DNA of 64,000 nt from Candidatus Babelota bacterium (GTDB taxonomy: Bacteria; Babelota; Babeliae; Babelales; Vermiphilaceae), in contig JAFEAZ010000016.1 of the NCBI GenBank assembly GCA_018266085.1, forward strand, positions 53,324 to 117,323, in the 5' to 3' direction. Numbering within the stretch: position 1 is the first letter of the stretch; every line of letters starts with the position of its first letter. The position numbers were made by a program, and so were the translations under genes. Below are positions 29,417 to 38,262 of the stretch, piece after piece. The notes under the pieces are model-generated. The model worked only from the letters and a program-made list of their open reading frames with translations. It was not told the origin of the DNA and ran no database searches.

Positions 29417-29827
29417 TTACTCTGCGCGCATAAAGGCTTGATGATCTAAGTATGAGCCCAGAATAAAAGCGGCCGCAATAGCATGAGATGCTATCTTTGC
29501 ATCCTTGGTCTGTGCTTTTTTAAGAGTATCGGCACGCCGACTACTCAAGCGCTCATCCCATAAGACCCATTCTATCGTACCGAACAATGTTTTGAGCTCT
29601 TCAAACTGCGCCTGCACCAGTTTCGTCTGATCACTTATCGTGCCACGCATAGTCTTTGGATAACCAACAACAATCGCGCTAATCTGCTCTTTCTTAACCA
29701 GCTCGATCAACGCCGGTATAAGCTCTTTTGTGTGTGCTGTACTGTGTGGACGCGCAAACATCTGTGCCGCATCGGAAATCGCTATTCCTGTCCACACATC
29801 ACCAATATCAAGGCCTGCCAATTTCAC
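29417..29827 (-). CDS. ruvX: YqgF/RuvX-family putative Holliday junction resolvase or pre-16S rRNA nuclease
   Basis: A 136-residue RNase H-fold protein. I chose the GTG at 29827, preceded by AAGGGA; a TTG 24 bases earlier is possible. Seen: N-terminal LAGLDIGDVWTGIAISD with the catalytic Asp, the strand ISAIVVGYPKTMRGTIS, and WDERLSSRRAD with the conserved Glu. The usual C-terminal DxxAA appears changed (SHAIAAAFIL). This family processes the 5' end of 16S rRNA in E. coli; a role in recombination is also proposed. Confidence 0.85.
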   Translation of the reverse strand: MKLAGLDIGDVWTGIAISDAAQMFARPHSTAHTKELIPALIELVKKEQISAIVVGYPKTMRGTISDQTKLVQAQFEELKTLFGTIEWVLWDERLSSRRADTLKKAQTKDAKIASHAIAAAFILGSYLDHQAFMRAE

Positions 29828-29864
29828 GAAAATTCCCTTGTTTATGCACAACTACTGCGTTATG

Positions 29865-29892
29865 CTTACATACTATACTTATAGAGTATAAT
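29865..29892 (+). promoter_or_regulatory. candidate promoter of the amino-acid carrier gene
   Basis: A perfect TATAAT lies at 29887-29892, with CTTACA 16 bases upstream at 29865-29870. A TATACT/AGTATA palindrome overlaps the -10 region. It sits in the divergent gap between ruvX and the carrier. Confidence 0.45.
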
Positions 29893-29934
29893 ACCTATTG
29901 TTCTTTAACCGTACAATCCTCTAAGGAGTTTCTT

Positions 29935-31257
29935 ATGGATTATGTTCAAGTGCTGCAAGAATGGACCGCTTGGTTTTTAGGCTGGCCAATCATTTTTTAC
30001 GTAGTGCCGATCAGTATTTTTTGCACGCTCTTTCTAGGCTTTGTGCAGATTCGTTATTTCTTTACCGCATGGAAATTAACCTTATGTCCATCAAAAGAAG
30101 CGGCACCATCATCTGGCGAGATGACCTCTCTACAAGCATTTCTCAACACGTTGAGTGCTAACCTTGGCAACGGCAGCCTTGCTGGTATGGCGACTGCTGT
30201 CTATGCTGGCGGCCCTGGCGCTGCGCTCTGGGTCGTCATTATTGGATTGTTTCTCATGTCGGTGCGCTTTGTTGAAGTCTTTTTAGGCGCGGACTATTCA
30301 CGCGAACGCACACGTCCTGGTCTTGGTGGGCCGATGCTCTACATGAAAGATGTTCCAGGCGGCTCATTCTTACTCTGGACCTATGCGATTGTGGGTACCT
30401 TCTTTGGTATTATCGTTGGCAATGGTATCCAAGCAAACTCAGTCTGCAACAGTGTAACAAGCACCTGGGGTGTTTACCCAATCATTACCGCAGTAATTCT
30501 CTTGTTCTTTTCACTCTACATTGTCAGTGGTGGTGCACAACGCGTTGCAAAAGCATCTGAAGCTATCGTGCCGATAAAGGTTATTCTCTTTTTTAGCACC
30601 AGTCTTTTCGTGCTCTGTTACCATTATCAGAACATTCCGCAGGCATTGCACCTTATTGTACAAGGCGCATGTGGCTCATTGGCACTGGCTGGTGGCGTGG
30701 TCGGTTTCTGCATGCAGCAAGCAATCCGTTTTGGTATGTCACGCTCTATCATGGCTACTGAATCTGGTCTTGGTACCGCCGCTATTTTATATGGAGCTAC
30801 CGGCAGTAAAGAACCGGTGAAAGATGCTATCATGTCTATGCTCAGCACGCTTATCAGCACTATTGTCTGCTTTATCATTGGGCTTGCAATCGTTGCCAGT
30901 GGTGTATGGAGCAACGGTATGACCGGCATAGCACTAACCATTGCAACCTATCAAACCGTGTTTGGCGCTGCCGGCGGTTGGATCGTCTCATTCCTTTCAA
31001 TCAGTTTTGGTATTGGTGTGCTCGTTGCATTCGCCTATATCGGCAGAGAAACATGGTTCTTTGTGACCGGTGGGCGGTATGGTCGCCTTTTTGAAGCAGT
31101 ATACTGCATCGTTTCATTCGTCTGTGCACTAGCAAGCGTGGAGCTTGTTTGGATTATGGCAGAATTGAGTGGCGCGATTATGTTGATCGCCAACTTATGG
31201 GCACTCGTATGGCTACTGCCACGCACCAAACGCGCATTGAAAGCATTTAAAGCATAA
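29935..31257 (+). CDS. sodium:alanine symporter (AGCS family) amino-acid carrier
   Basis: A 440-residue polytopic inner-membrane protein starting at the ATG on 29935 after AAGGAG. Family landmarks include LQAFLNTLSANLGNGSLAGMATAVYAGGPGAALW near residue 65 (given in outline) and GFCMQQAIRFGMSRSIMATESGLGTA near 255, the AGCS core around the substrate and sodium sites. About ten membrane helices are visible. It imports alanine or glycine with sodium, a sensible trait for an amino-acid-dependent organism. murE starts 8 bases later. Confidence 0.92.
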   Translation: MDYVQVLQEWTAWFLGWPIIFYVVPISIFCTLFLGFVQIRYFFTAWKLTLCPSKEAAPSSGEMTSLQAFLNTLSANLGNGSLAGMATAVYAGGPGAALWVVIIGLFLMSVRFVEVFLGADYSRERTRPGLGGPMLYMKDVPGGSFLLWTYAIVGTFFGIIVGNGIQANSVCNSVTSTWGVYPIITAVILLFFSLYIVSGGAQRVAKASEAIVPIKVILFFSTSLFVLCYHYQNIPQALHLIVQGACGSLALAGGVVGFCMQQAIRFGMSRSIMATESGLGTAAILYGATGSKEPVKDAIMSMLSTLISTIVCFIIGLAIVASGVWSNGMTGIALTIATYQTVFGAAGGWIVSFLSISFGIGVLVAFAYIGRETWFFVTGGRYGRLFEAVYCIVSFVCALASVELVWIMAELSGAIMLIANLWALVWLLPRTKRALKAFKA

Positions 31258-31265
31258 CAAGTAAC

Positions 31266-32720
31266 ATGCTACATAAACAAGACAGTTCTTTATGCATGCC
31301 ATCGGTCTGGCCGGTGGCATGCCACACTGACCAAGTTGGTTCTGGATCTACGTTTATTGCCATTCAAGGGATGAAAAGCAATGGCGCTGATCATATCATA
31401 ACCGCGTTGCGTAAGGGTGCTACAACCATTGTGGTAGCTACCGATGCTGTGCTGCGTGATGAAATCGAACAAAAAATAGCTGAAACTGGTGCCAAACTGA
31501 TGCGCGTTGAGGATACGCGCCTTGCGCTGGCACAGCTCAGTGCTCAGGCTGCTGGCAACCCTGCAGATCAGTTGAAACTTATCGCTATTACCGGCACTAA
31601 AGGTAAAACAACGAGCTCATTTTTACTCACGCACCTACTAGAGTCTGCGGGATACAACGTTGCATTGTTAAGCACTGTCAGCAACCGCATCAACGGCGTT
31701 GTGCTGCCTGCATCACTGACCACTGCACAGCCTGATTATCTGCATCAGTTTTTCAAACTCTGCGTCGAGCAGGGCGTCACTCATGTAGTGATGGAAGTAG
31801 CAGCTCAAGCGGTTACCTTGCATCGCGTGCATGCGCTTTTGTATGATGCGCTACTCTTTACCAATTTCTCTCAGGAGCATGGCGAATTTTATACGAGCAT
31901 GATCGACTATTTTGCGGCAAAAACAGCCCTTTTTGATCAACGAAAGCCTGGTGCTCCAGCGCTTGTCAATGGTGATGATGCTGCATGCGCACCATTAAGG
32001 AATACCTATGCCAACTGTTTTTCGATGCGCATGCACACGGCAAGCGACTCGGGATCTGCATTTGTTGGTACTTTTGTTAGTTCAAGAAGTGGCACCGTAC
32101 AAGGATCTGTTGATTGTTTTGGCACGCCCTACACAATTACATGCCCTGCTCTCGTTGGTAACTTCAATGCCTATAACAGCATGGGTGTAACAGGCATAAC
32201 ATATTTTCTCGGTCTGACGCCAAAGCACGTTCAACAGGGGTTTGCAACGTTTTCGGGTGTCCCTGGACGACTCGCCCATTACCCATTGCCTAATGGCGCT
32301 TCATGCTACATCGACTATGCGCATAACCCTTCTTCATATGAAGCGGTGTTGAGCACACTACGCACCTTAACCGATCATTTGATCGTTATTTTTGGCGCCG
32401 GCGGCGAACGGGACAAAGCGAAGCGACCCGTCATGGGCGCTATTGCCGCAGAGTATGCATCATTGGTTGTTTTGACCTCTGACAATCCACGCACCGAGCA
32501 ACCAGAGGATATTATCGAAGATATTTGTGCCGGTATTCCTGTCGGCAAACAACAGAATGTCATTCGTGAACTTGATCGCGAGCAAGCTATAAAAAAAGCA
32601 TATAGTTTATCACACCGGGACAGTGTGTTAGTAATACTTGGCAAAGGAACAGATGAGTATCAGATCGTCGGTACTACCAAAAGATTTTTTAGTGAAGCAA
32701 CAATTGTACGATCATTATAA
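31266..32720 (+). CDS. murE: UDP-MurNAc-tripeptide synthetase MurE, meso-DAP type
   Basis: Adds the third amino acid to UDP-MurNAc-L-Ala-D-Glu in the cytoplasm. Seen: N-terminal substrate domain with GSTFIAIQG, the ATP loop ITGTKGKTTSS near residue 110, YIDYAHNPSSYE near 345, and DNPRTEQP near 406. DNPR is the motif that selects meso-diaminopimelate over lysine, so the wall is of Gram-negative type. The 484-residue length is normal. It sits 8 bases after the amino-acid carrier and is therefore probably cotranscribed. Confidence 0.95.
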   Translation: MLHKQDSSLCMPSVWPVACHTDQVGSGSTFIAIQGMKSNGADHIITALRKGATTIVVATDAVLRDEIEQKIAETGAKLMRVEDTRLALAQLSAQAAGNPADQLKLIAITGTKGKTTSSFLLTHLLESAGYNVALLSTVSNRINGVVLPASLTTAQPDYLHQFFKLCVEQGVTHVVMEVAAQAVTLHRVHALLYDALLFTNFSQEHGEFYTSMIDYFAAKTALFDQRKPGAPALVNGDDAACAPLRNTYANCFSMRMHTASDSGSAFVGTFVSSRSGTVQGSVDCFGTPYTITCPALVGNFNAYNSMGVTGITYFLGLTPKHVQQGFATFSGVPGRLAHYPLPNGASCYIDYAHNPSSYEAVLSTLRTLTDHLIVIFGAGGERDKAKRPVMGAIAAEYASLVVLTSDNPRTEQPEDIIEDICAGIPVGKQQNVIRELDREQAIKKAYSLSHRDSVLVILGKGTDEYQIVGTTKRFFSEATIVRSL

Positions 32721-32750
32721 CCAATACTTTATTATTCCAAAGGAAGCTTC

Positions 32751-33323
32751 ATGCACAAACATTTTTCTCGCGTTATGGTTCTCACTCTTGTAGGCCTTGG
32801 TTTGTTAGGCCTAACACCTATAACAGATGCAAGCGAAGATAAAGGCCAAACAGCTGACACGTACATATTAAGAGCTATAAAAAACGATCCTGCTCTCCCT
32901 CAAGAAACATACACGGCTTTTGTTGGACGATTGATAGAGCAAAGTAAACTTGGCGAATCTTTTCCAAAAGAGGCATGCGTATATATCTTTGAGCCTTCAA
33001 ACAAAACAATCCAAGCTATACAAATTCTATATTTCCCTGCAGATAACAAAGGCGAAAATAATCTTTACAAACCAGAAGTTTTCAAAAACTCAACAATCTT
33101 TCACTTCTATCCATCTTCAAAAAGAACATTTTTATCTACAGGCTTAGGCTGGACTTGCAGTAAAAACCCTAATGAGCCTGTCCTATTTACTGCAGAACTA
33201 TATAAACCAGCAATTGCGCAAGCGCTTACACAATCTGCGCCGCTACAATCAAAGAAAAAAGTCAAGCCGAAAAAGTATAATGCAACAACATCTTTTCTTG
33301 AATCCAAAAGCCAAGCCTTGTGA
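32751..33323 (+). CDS. secreted protein with F-box-like N-terminal helix, unknown
   Basis: A 190-residue protein with a signal peptide (VMVLTLVGLGLLGLTPITDAS) and an AAGGAAG site before the ATG. Near residue 54, LPQETYTAFVGRLIEQ resembles the helix LPxELxxEhF seen in two other secreted proteins of this window. The C-terminus is very basic (SKKKVKPKKY). No family is recognised. It ends in a perfect hairpin and is followed by another small secreted protein. Confidence 0.65.
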   Translation: MHKHFSRVMVLTLVGLGLLGLTPITDASEDKGQTADTYILRAIKNDPALPQETYTAFVGRLIEQSKLGESFPKEACVYIFEPSNKTIQAIQILYFPADNKGENNLYKPEVFKNSTIFHFYPSSKRTFLSTGLGWTCSKNPNEPVLFTAELYKPAIAQALTQSAPLQSKKKVKPKKYNATTSFLESKSQAL

Positions 33324-33325
33324 GT

Positions 33326-33344
33326 CCACTAGTTAAACTAGTGG
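33326..33344 (+). terminator. perfect 8-bp hairpin after a stop codon
   Basis: ccactagt-taa-actagtgg begins two bases after the preceding gene's stop. The following bases are only mildly T-rich, so termination is likely but weak. Confidence 0.45.
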
Positions 33345-33386
33345 TTTACCTGTCTTAAATTAGGTCATAACTTTAAACATCTATAT

Positions 33387-33425
33387 TCAATAGCCAATAC
33401 TTTTAGATAGAATATTGGCTATTGA
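33387..33425. repeat. 14-bp inverted repeat upstream of a secreted-protein gene
   Basis: tcaatagccaatac (33387-33400) and atattggctattga (33412-33425) pair with one mismatch around an 11-base loop. There is no T-run, so this looks like a regulator site or leader hairpin for the gene at 33467. Confidence 0.5.
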
Positions 33426-33466
33426 GCAATCCGGATTGATACAAAAAAAGTACAAGGAACTGCATC

Positions 33467-33925
33467 ATGCTCTCAAAAAAATGGTGGCGATCATCTGTGT
33501 GTATTGGGTTGTGTCTAATGCTGAGCTCTGCACAAACAGCAGATGCTGGCAGAACAAAAAGGTCAAGAGCAATCAGTGCCGCTGCACAAGCACGAAAACA
33601 GACTCAACAAGAACAAGAGCGTTTAGATAAATTGTACCTATTTATTATAAACCATACAAAGTTCCAAACGAACCAATTAACGCTGGAAAATCTGAGCGGC
33701 AAGACAGAGTATGGTAACGCTCATGTCGAATTCATGCAGCTACTACAAGAAGATCTACAACGCGATGAACAAAAGGGCTCTGTGAATGTAATATCTTGTC
33801 CTACATCACAAAGAATATTACGGGCATATAATTTAATTGATCGCCAGTACGAAATACCACACCTACTGCATAAGGCATGTATATGGTATCGAAACAACAA
33901 AACGCGTGTGCCGCAAGATAGATAA
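33467..33925 (+). CDS. small secreted protein, unknown
   Basis: A 152-residue protein with a signal peptide (SSVCIGLCLMLSSAQTADA) and AAGGA before the ATG. The mature part starts basic (GRTKRSRAISAAAQARKQTQ) and continues as a helical, Gln/Leu-rich region with two cysteines. No family is recognised. It ends 24 bases before the convergent gpsA stop. Confidence 0.6.
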   Translation: MLSKKWWRSSVCIGLCLMLSSAQTADAGRTKRSRAISAAAQARKQTQQEQERLDKLYLFIINHTKFQTNQLTLENLSGKTEYGNAHVEFMQLLQEDLQRDEQKGSVNVISCPTSQRILRAYNLIDRQYEIPHLLHKACIWYRNNKTRVPQDR

Positions 33926-33949
33926 TATCTTTTACTGGCTTACTAATAG

Positions 33950-34954
33950 TTATAACGTACACTCATGCTCAAGCGGTTGCGACATCAGATCATTGAGTAA
34001 GGCGTCTAACGAGCTAGACTCAAATATAATGCGGTAAACACCCTGAAATAGCGGCAAGCTTAGATTAAGCTTGAGAGCTAGTTGATTGACGGAGACGACG
34101 GTATTAACACCCTCAGGTATAGCTCCTGATTGAGCAATAAGCTGATCAAGCGTGCGACCGGCACCAAGCTGCTTGCCGACGGCAAGATTTTTACTGAGCG
34201 ACCCCATGCAGGTAAGCACTAAATCACCCAATCCAGAAAGTCCATAGACGGTCTGATGCTGACCGCCCAGTGCACGCGTGAGCATGATCATCTCTTGCAG
34301 CCCGCGAGCGAGAATAAAAGTTTTCGTATTGTCGGTGTAGCTTGCACCATCGAGCATACCGATGGCAAGCGCTACTACATTTTTGAGTGCTCCACCGAGC
34401 TGAGCACCGAGCATGTCATAACTTATGTATGGGCGAAAATAACTGTTTGCCAACAGCGCTATCAGATCACTACTTACCTGATAATCGGTTACTGCCAACG
34501 TTGCTGCAGTAATTTTTTTGTGTGCGAGATCACGTGCAAAACTTGGGCCAGAAAAAACGGCTTGTGTCGCCGTATAGCCAAGCACCGCATCGATTATCTG
34601 GCTGGGGAGCATCAGTGTATCCTTTTCAATACCCTTGCTGAGCACAATCCATGCTTGATCAGCTGTAACGTACGGCTTAGCTTTTTCTACCGTTACACGT
34701 AAAAATTTTACCGGTACCGCTTCAAAGATCCAACGAGCTCCTTGCATGGCCTGTGCGATATCGATGGTTGGAGTAATCGTGTTAGGTAGTGTGATGCCTG
34801 ATAGATAGCGATCATTGCAGCCATGGTGAGCGATAGTGCGCGCAACTGATTCATCGTTACACCATAGATTTACGCTATGGCCATTGTTGGCTAATAATAC
34901 CGCAATCGCGGTGCCCCAAGCGCCATCACCCAACACGCAAATCGATTGCTTCAT
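33950..34954 (-). CDS. gpsA: glycerol-3-phosphate dehydrogenase (NAD(P)+)
   Basis: Reduces dihydroxyacetone phosphate to sn-glycerol-3-phosphate, the backbone for membrane lipids. The 334-residue protein begins with the Rossmann motif ICVLGDGAWGTAIAVLLANNGH. It also has WIVLSKGIE, VFSGPSFARDLA, GGALKNVVALAIGMLDG with the catalytic Lys, and GLSGLGDLVLTCMGSLSKN. Its ATG overlaps the uppS stop by 4 bases (ATGA), so the two lipid genes are translated together. Confidence 0.96.
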   Translation of the reverse strand: MKQSICVLGDGAWGTAIAVLLANNGHSVNLWCNDESVARTIAHHGCNDRYLSGITLPNTITPTIDIAQAMQGARWIFEAVPVKFLRVTVEKAKPYVTADQAWIVLSKGIEKDTLMLPSQIIDAVLGYTATQAVFSGPSFARDLAHKKITAATLAVTDYQVSSDLIALLANSYFRPYISYDMLGAQLGGALKNVVALAIGMLDGASYTDNTKTFILARGLQEMIMLTRALGGQHQTVYGLSGLGDLVLTCMGSLSKNLAVGKQLGAGRTLDQLIAQSGAIPEGVNTVVSVNQLALKLNLSLPLFQGVYRIIFESSSLDALLNDLMSQPLEHECTL

Positions 34955-35643
34955 GCGCCAAACCTTCTTGATCGCTGGTTAAACTCTTCTAGCGCCTGCT
35001 CAAATAGTGCTTCTGTCATATCTGGCCACATACAATCGAAAAAGATGAGTTCGCTGTAAGCTGACTGGAACAACAAAAAATTACTCATGCGATGCACAGC
35101 TCCCGTTCTAATAATAAGATCAGGATCGGGAGTATGGGGTGGCATCCACAGGTTCTGCTGAATATGATCTTGGGTAATCTCATCGGGTAACAGGGTGCCT
35201 GCTGCAACCTCGTGCGCTATTTTCTTAACGCTGCTGAGAATTTCTTGTCGTCCACCATAACAAAAAAGGATATTCAATTCTAACCTCGTTGCATGCGCAG
35301 TCGCTTGCTCGATTGCCGCGCAGGTCGTTTGCAGCGACTCAGGAAAGAATGAGCGATCACCGATAAATCGTATGCGTACTCCTTGCTCAACCAGATCATG
35401 AGTGACTTGCTGCACAACCTCGTCGATGAGATTAAATAGGTATGACTTCTCTTCAAAAGAGCGCTTGAAATTCTCAAGCGAAAAGGTGTAGAGCGATAAA
35501 TGAGGAATTCCTCGCTTTAAACAGAAAGCGGCTACCGTTTTGACGGCATCTACTCCCTGCTTATGACCAAACAAGGTGGGTAACCCGCGACTGGTAGCCC
35601 AGCGACGATTGCCATCCATGACACATGCAAGATGTTGCATCAT
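34951..35643 (-). CDS. uppS: undecaprenyl diphosphate synthase
   Basis: Cis-prenyltransferase that makes the C55 lipid carrier for peptidoglycan. The 230-residue protein starts with CVMDGNRRWA (catalytic Asp in the MDGNxRWA motif), followed by GHKQGVDAVKTVAAFC and LSLYTFSLENFKR. The C-terminal block LIIRTGAVHRMSNFLLFQSAYSELIF gives the conserved RTGxxxRxSNFLLWQ-type signature, with FQ for the usual WQ. It lies between a membrane-protein gene and gpsA in one operon. It feeds MurJ, PBP1A and MurE encoded elsewhere in the window. Confidence 0.96.
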   Translation of the reverse strand: MMQHLACVMDGNRRWATSRGLPTLFGHKQGVDAVKTVAAFCLKRGIPHLSLYTFSLENFKRSFEEKSYLFNLIDEVVQQVTHDLVEQGVRIRFIGDRSFFPESLQTTCAAIEQATAHATRLELNILFCYGGRQEILSSVKKIAHEVAAGTLLPDEITQDHIQQNLWMPPHTPDPDLIIRTGAVHRMSNFLLFQSAYSELIFFDCMWPDMTEALFEQALEEFNQRSRRFGA

Positions 35644-35661
35644 ACTGCTGCCTAATACGTC

Positions 35662-36327
35662 TTATACGTGCTTATACTGTTGTACTGCTGTTTTTAGGCG
35701 AGCAATAAGGGCATGCACAGGAGTGCGCGCCATCAGATACGCATAGCAGACGCCTGCCATTCCTGCAGCACACACCAGTCGCTCAACAGCAACAACCGGT
35801 AGCAACGACAACCAAAGTGCTGCTGTCGTTGGCACAGTATAAATCCAGATAACCGATCCGACAGCATGCGCAACAAACGTGCTGCCCAGCGCATCTGCCC
35901 AGATGTTTTGACGGTTGGTAAAATACAACGCAACAGGAATCAACCAATAAAAGCTATATATGAATGCGTCACGACCAGCCGGATGCGCTATAAACGCGGC
36001 CATACAGCTCAATGGTAGCCAAAAGCGCAGCAGGCTATGCTTGGTAGTCCAATAGAGCGATGCACAAAAGCCCGGTATAACAAATGACAACAGGTGCAAA
36101 GAGCCTGAACTAAAAAGATACCAACTACTTAATCGAGCCAAGAGAAACGCAACACTGCCTAATGATCCTACGAAAAAACCGATCAAGGGAATTGCCACGG
36201 AAGAACCGTTGAAAAATGCTGCCTGTGAGCCGAAGATAAAGCTTATTTTATACAAAGAAACGGCTTTTAGAGCCAACCCTATCACTCCTAATTTTACCAG
36301 ATCCAAAGCTCGTGCACGCATATTCAT
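35662..36327 (-). CDS. polytopic membrane protein, unknown
   Basis: A 221-residue protein with about six hydrophobic segments (for example IPLIGFFVGSLGSVAFLLA and GSVIWIYTVPTTAALWLSLL). It precedes uppS by 18 bases and is probably cotranscribed. Bacteria often have the CDP-diglyceride synthase CdsA near uppS, but this protein is shorter and lacks its C-terminal signature. The small size and HAVGSVIWIY-type helix recall ECF transporter S-components, which is no more than a guess. Confidence 0.7.
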   Translation of the reverse strand: MNMRARALDLVKLGVIGLALKAVSLYKISFIFGSQAAFFNGSSVAIPLIGFFVGSLGSVAFLLARLSSWYLFSSGSLHLLSFVIPGFCASLYWTTKHSLLRFWLPLSCMAAFIAHPAGRDAFIYSFYWLIPVALYFTNRQNIWADALGSTFVAHAVGSVIWIYTVPTTAALWLSLLPVVAVERLVCAAGMAGVCYAYLMARTPVHALIARLKTAVQQYKHV

Positions 36328-36513
36328 TAAAATCTCCTGTACTTAAAAAAGATCTTTTTGGTTCATGTATAGCTGATAAGGACAGTCTAGCATACGAATA
36401 ACAATCATGAAACATGCAGTAACAATCATTAATCTTCACTGATTTTTGAGCAAATGCTACCAACCAACAGCGGCAAACCGTTACTATTGTTGACAATAAA
36501 AATAAGGAGACAT

Positions 36514-38241
36514 ATGAACGGTATAGAACAATGTTTCAAAAAACCTACCCTGTTGAGTATTTTAAGCTGGTCACGTTATAGTATATTCTCTCTGCTGTTC
36601 TTAGTCCCGGCGGCTCATGGCTACACCTTTTTTAGCCCACGGTCTCAAACTGTTAATGCCGCACGCGAACTGGTCGGCTGGCAACAGTTTATTAACATCC
36701 CAGCCCATGACCGTTGTAGTTACAGCACATTCTCAGCAACCCCTGAATATACACAATCATTCAAAGAGAACCAACTTGCTGAGTATTTCTTTGGCTGCCC
36801 AACGCGCATCTTTTCCGGCAGCCAAGTAAGCGCACGCGGCGAACATGATATACTGGCTGACTATTTTGGATTGCCCACCGATTTTCAAAGCAGTGTGACC
36901 TTTAAACCGCGCGTCCAAAACGCTCTGCTCGATCTTGATTGGTATCAATCGCTGGATAATCTCTGGTCAGGAGCTTATATTCGCGTACATGCTCCTCTCG
37001 TTTATGCTGCATGGGAGATGAATATGTGTGAATCGATTGAACAACCAGGCACAAACGCCTATCCTGCCGGTTATATGGCGAGCAGTGCTGTAGAGCGTTC
37101 AGTTCTGGAGTCGTCGGTGACCAACGCTTTCTGTCGTAAGCAAACGGTTGGCGACATGCAACCATTGACGGCAGGTCGCATCTGTTGCAGCAAACGCACC
37201 AGAACGAATGTTGCTGAAGTACAGGTTGCTCTTGGCCATAATCCCATACTGTGTGATACCCATCACTTTGGTTGGAACATACGCACCTCAATTCCAACCG
37301 GTTGCAGATCGCGTGGCGATTTTTTATTTGAACCGATGATTGGCAACGGTGGCCATTGGGAATTGGGTGCAGGTCTGACTGGCCATGTCACCGCATGGTC
37401 AAGCGCATGCGAGAACCATGCAGTTGCACTTTATAGCGATCTCAACGTAACGCACCTATTTACCGCACGCCAACGGCGATCATTCGATTTTACTGCAAAT
37501 GGTTGCTTGAGTCGTTACATGCTCTTGGAGCAGATGAGCGCTCCACTGGTATCGGGACTCGAGGTGAATCGCGGAGCACCGATTGTAGAAGTTCCCGTAC
37601 AAAACCAATATAGCGGCAAACTGATACCAGCAGTCAATGTAACCACGTTGTGGGCCAACATTAGCGTCGACGCACAGGTGGATTTTGTTATAAAGGCTGC
37701 TTACACCTACAAAAATTGTACCGTAGATATTGGTTACGATCTCTGGTTTAGAAGCAAAGAAAAGATGGGCTGCAGAGAGCAATTTCCTAATAATGCCTAT
37801 GCTCTAAAAGGTGATACTCAACTGTATGGCTTTGCACTTGATAACCCGTCAGTTTTTGTTGCGCTCAATGGCACGCAACATGCGGCAACCATTCAAGGCG
37901 GTCAAGCACCAGGCAACAGCGATTTCACTAACGATAATGTAGACAACCCTGGCCCTGCAACCTTTAACTCTCTGCCCCTTTTCACACCAACCGCTACGGT
38001 CAATGGTTCTGCACAAGCGATACTACTGACAGATGCTGATCTGAATAACACGTCAGGGTTAGCACCACGGGCATTGTCTCAGATGCTCTTTTTCCATGCC
38101 GGTTACGATTGGCACACCTGCAATGGCACCAACCCTTTTGTCGGTGTCGGCGCATCGGTTGAATGGGGCAACCGTACAGATCATGTAACAACGGCGCTCT
38201 CACAATGGGGCGTCTGGTTAAAAATTGGTTTTAATAGATAG
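36514..38241 (+). CDS. exported protein, probable outer-membrane beta-barrel
   Basis: The chosen ATG at 36514 follows AATAAGGAG. The 575-residue product has a signal peptide (SIFSLLFLVPAAHGYTF). The mature part is rich in Asn, Thr, Gly and aromatic residues and has many short alternating segments, such as VDFVIKAAYTYKNCTVDIGYD and WHTCNGTNPFVGVGASVEWG, typical of beta-barrels. About 16 cysteines are present, as in Chlamydia-type disulphide-rich outer-membrane proteins. It ends GVWLKIGFNR. Family not recognised. The next large exported gene follows after 21 bases. Confidence 0.65.
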   Translation: MNGIEQCFKKPTLLSILSWSRYSIFSLLFLVPAAHGYTFFSPRSQTVNAARELVGWQQFINIPAHDRCSYSTFSATPEYTQSFKENQLAEYFFGCPTRIFSGSQVSARGEHDILADYFGLPTDFQSSVTFKPRVQNALLDLDWYQSLDNLWSGAYIRVHAPLVYAAWEMNMCESIEQPGTNAYPAGYMASSAVERSVLESSVTNAFCRKQTVGDMQPLTAGRICCSKRTRTNVAEVQVALGHNPILCDTHHFGWNIRTSIPTGCRSRGDFLFEPMIGNGGHWELGAGLTGHVTAWSSACENHAVALYSDLNVTHLFTARQRRSFDFTANGCLSRYMLLEQMSAPLVSGLEVNRGAPIVEVPVQNQYSGKLIPAVNVTTLWANISVDAQVDFVIKAAYTYKNCTVDIGYDLWFRSKEKMGCREQFPNNAYALKGDTQLYGFALDNPSVFVALNGTQHAATIQGGQAPGNSDFTNDNVDNPGPATFNSLPLFTPTATVNGSAQAILLTDADLNNTSGLAPRALSQMLFFHAGYDWHTCNGTNPFVGVGASVEWGNRTDHVTTALSQWGVWLKIGFNR

Positions 38242-38262
38242 CAATAAACCGGAGATTATTTT

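Noticed and set aside
35662..36327. CdsA (phosphatidate cytidylyltransferase) beside uppS
   Set aside because: Position would fit, but the protein is short and lacks the C-terminal CdsA signature.
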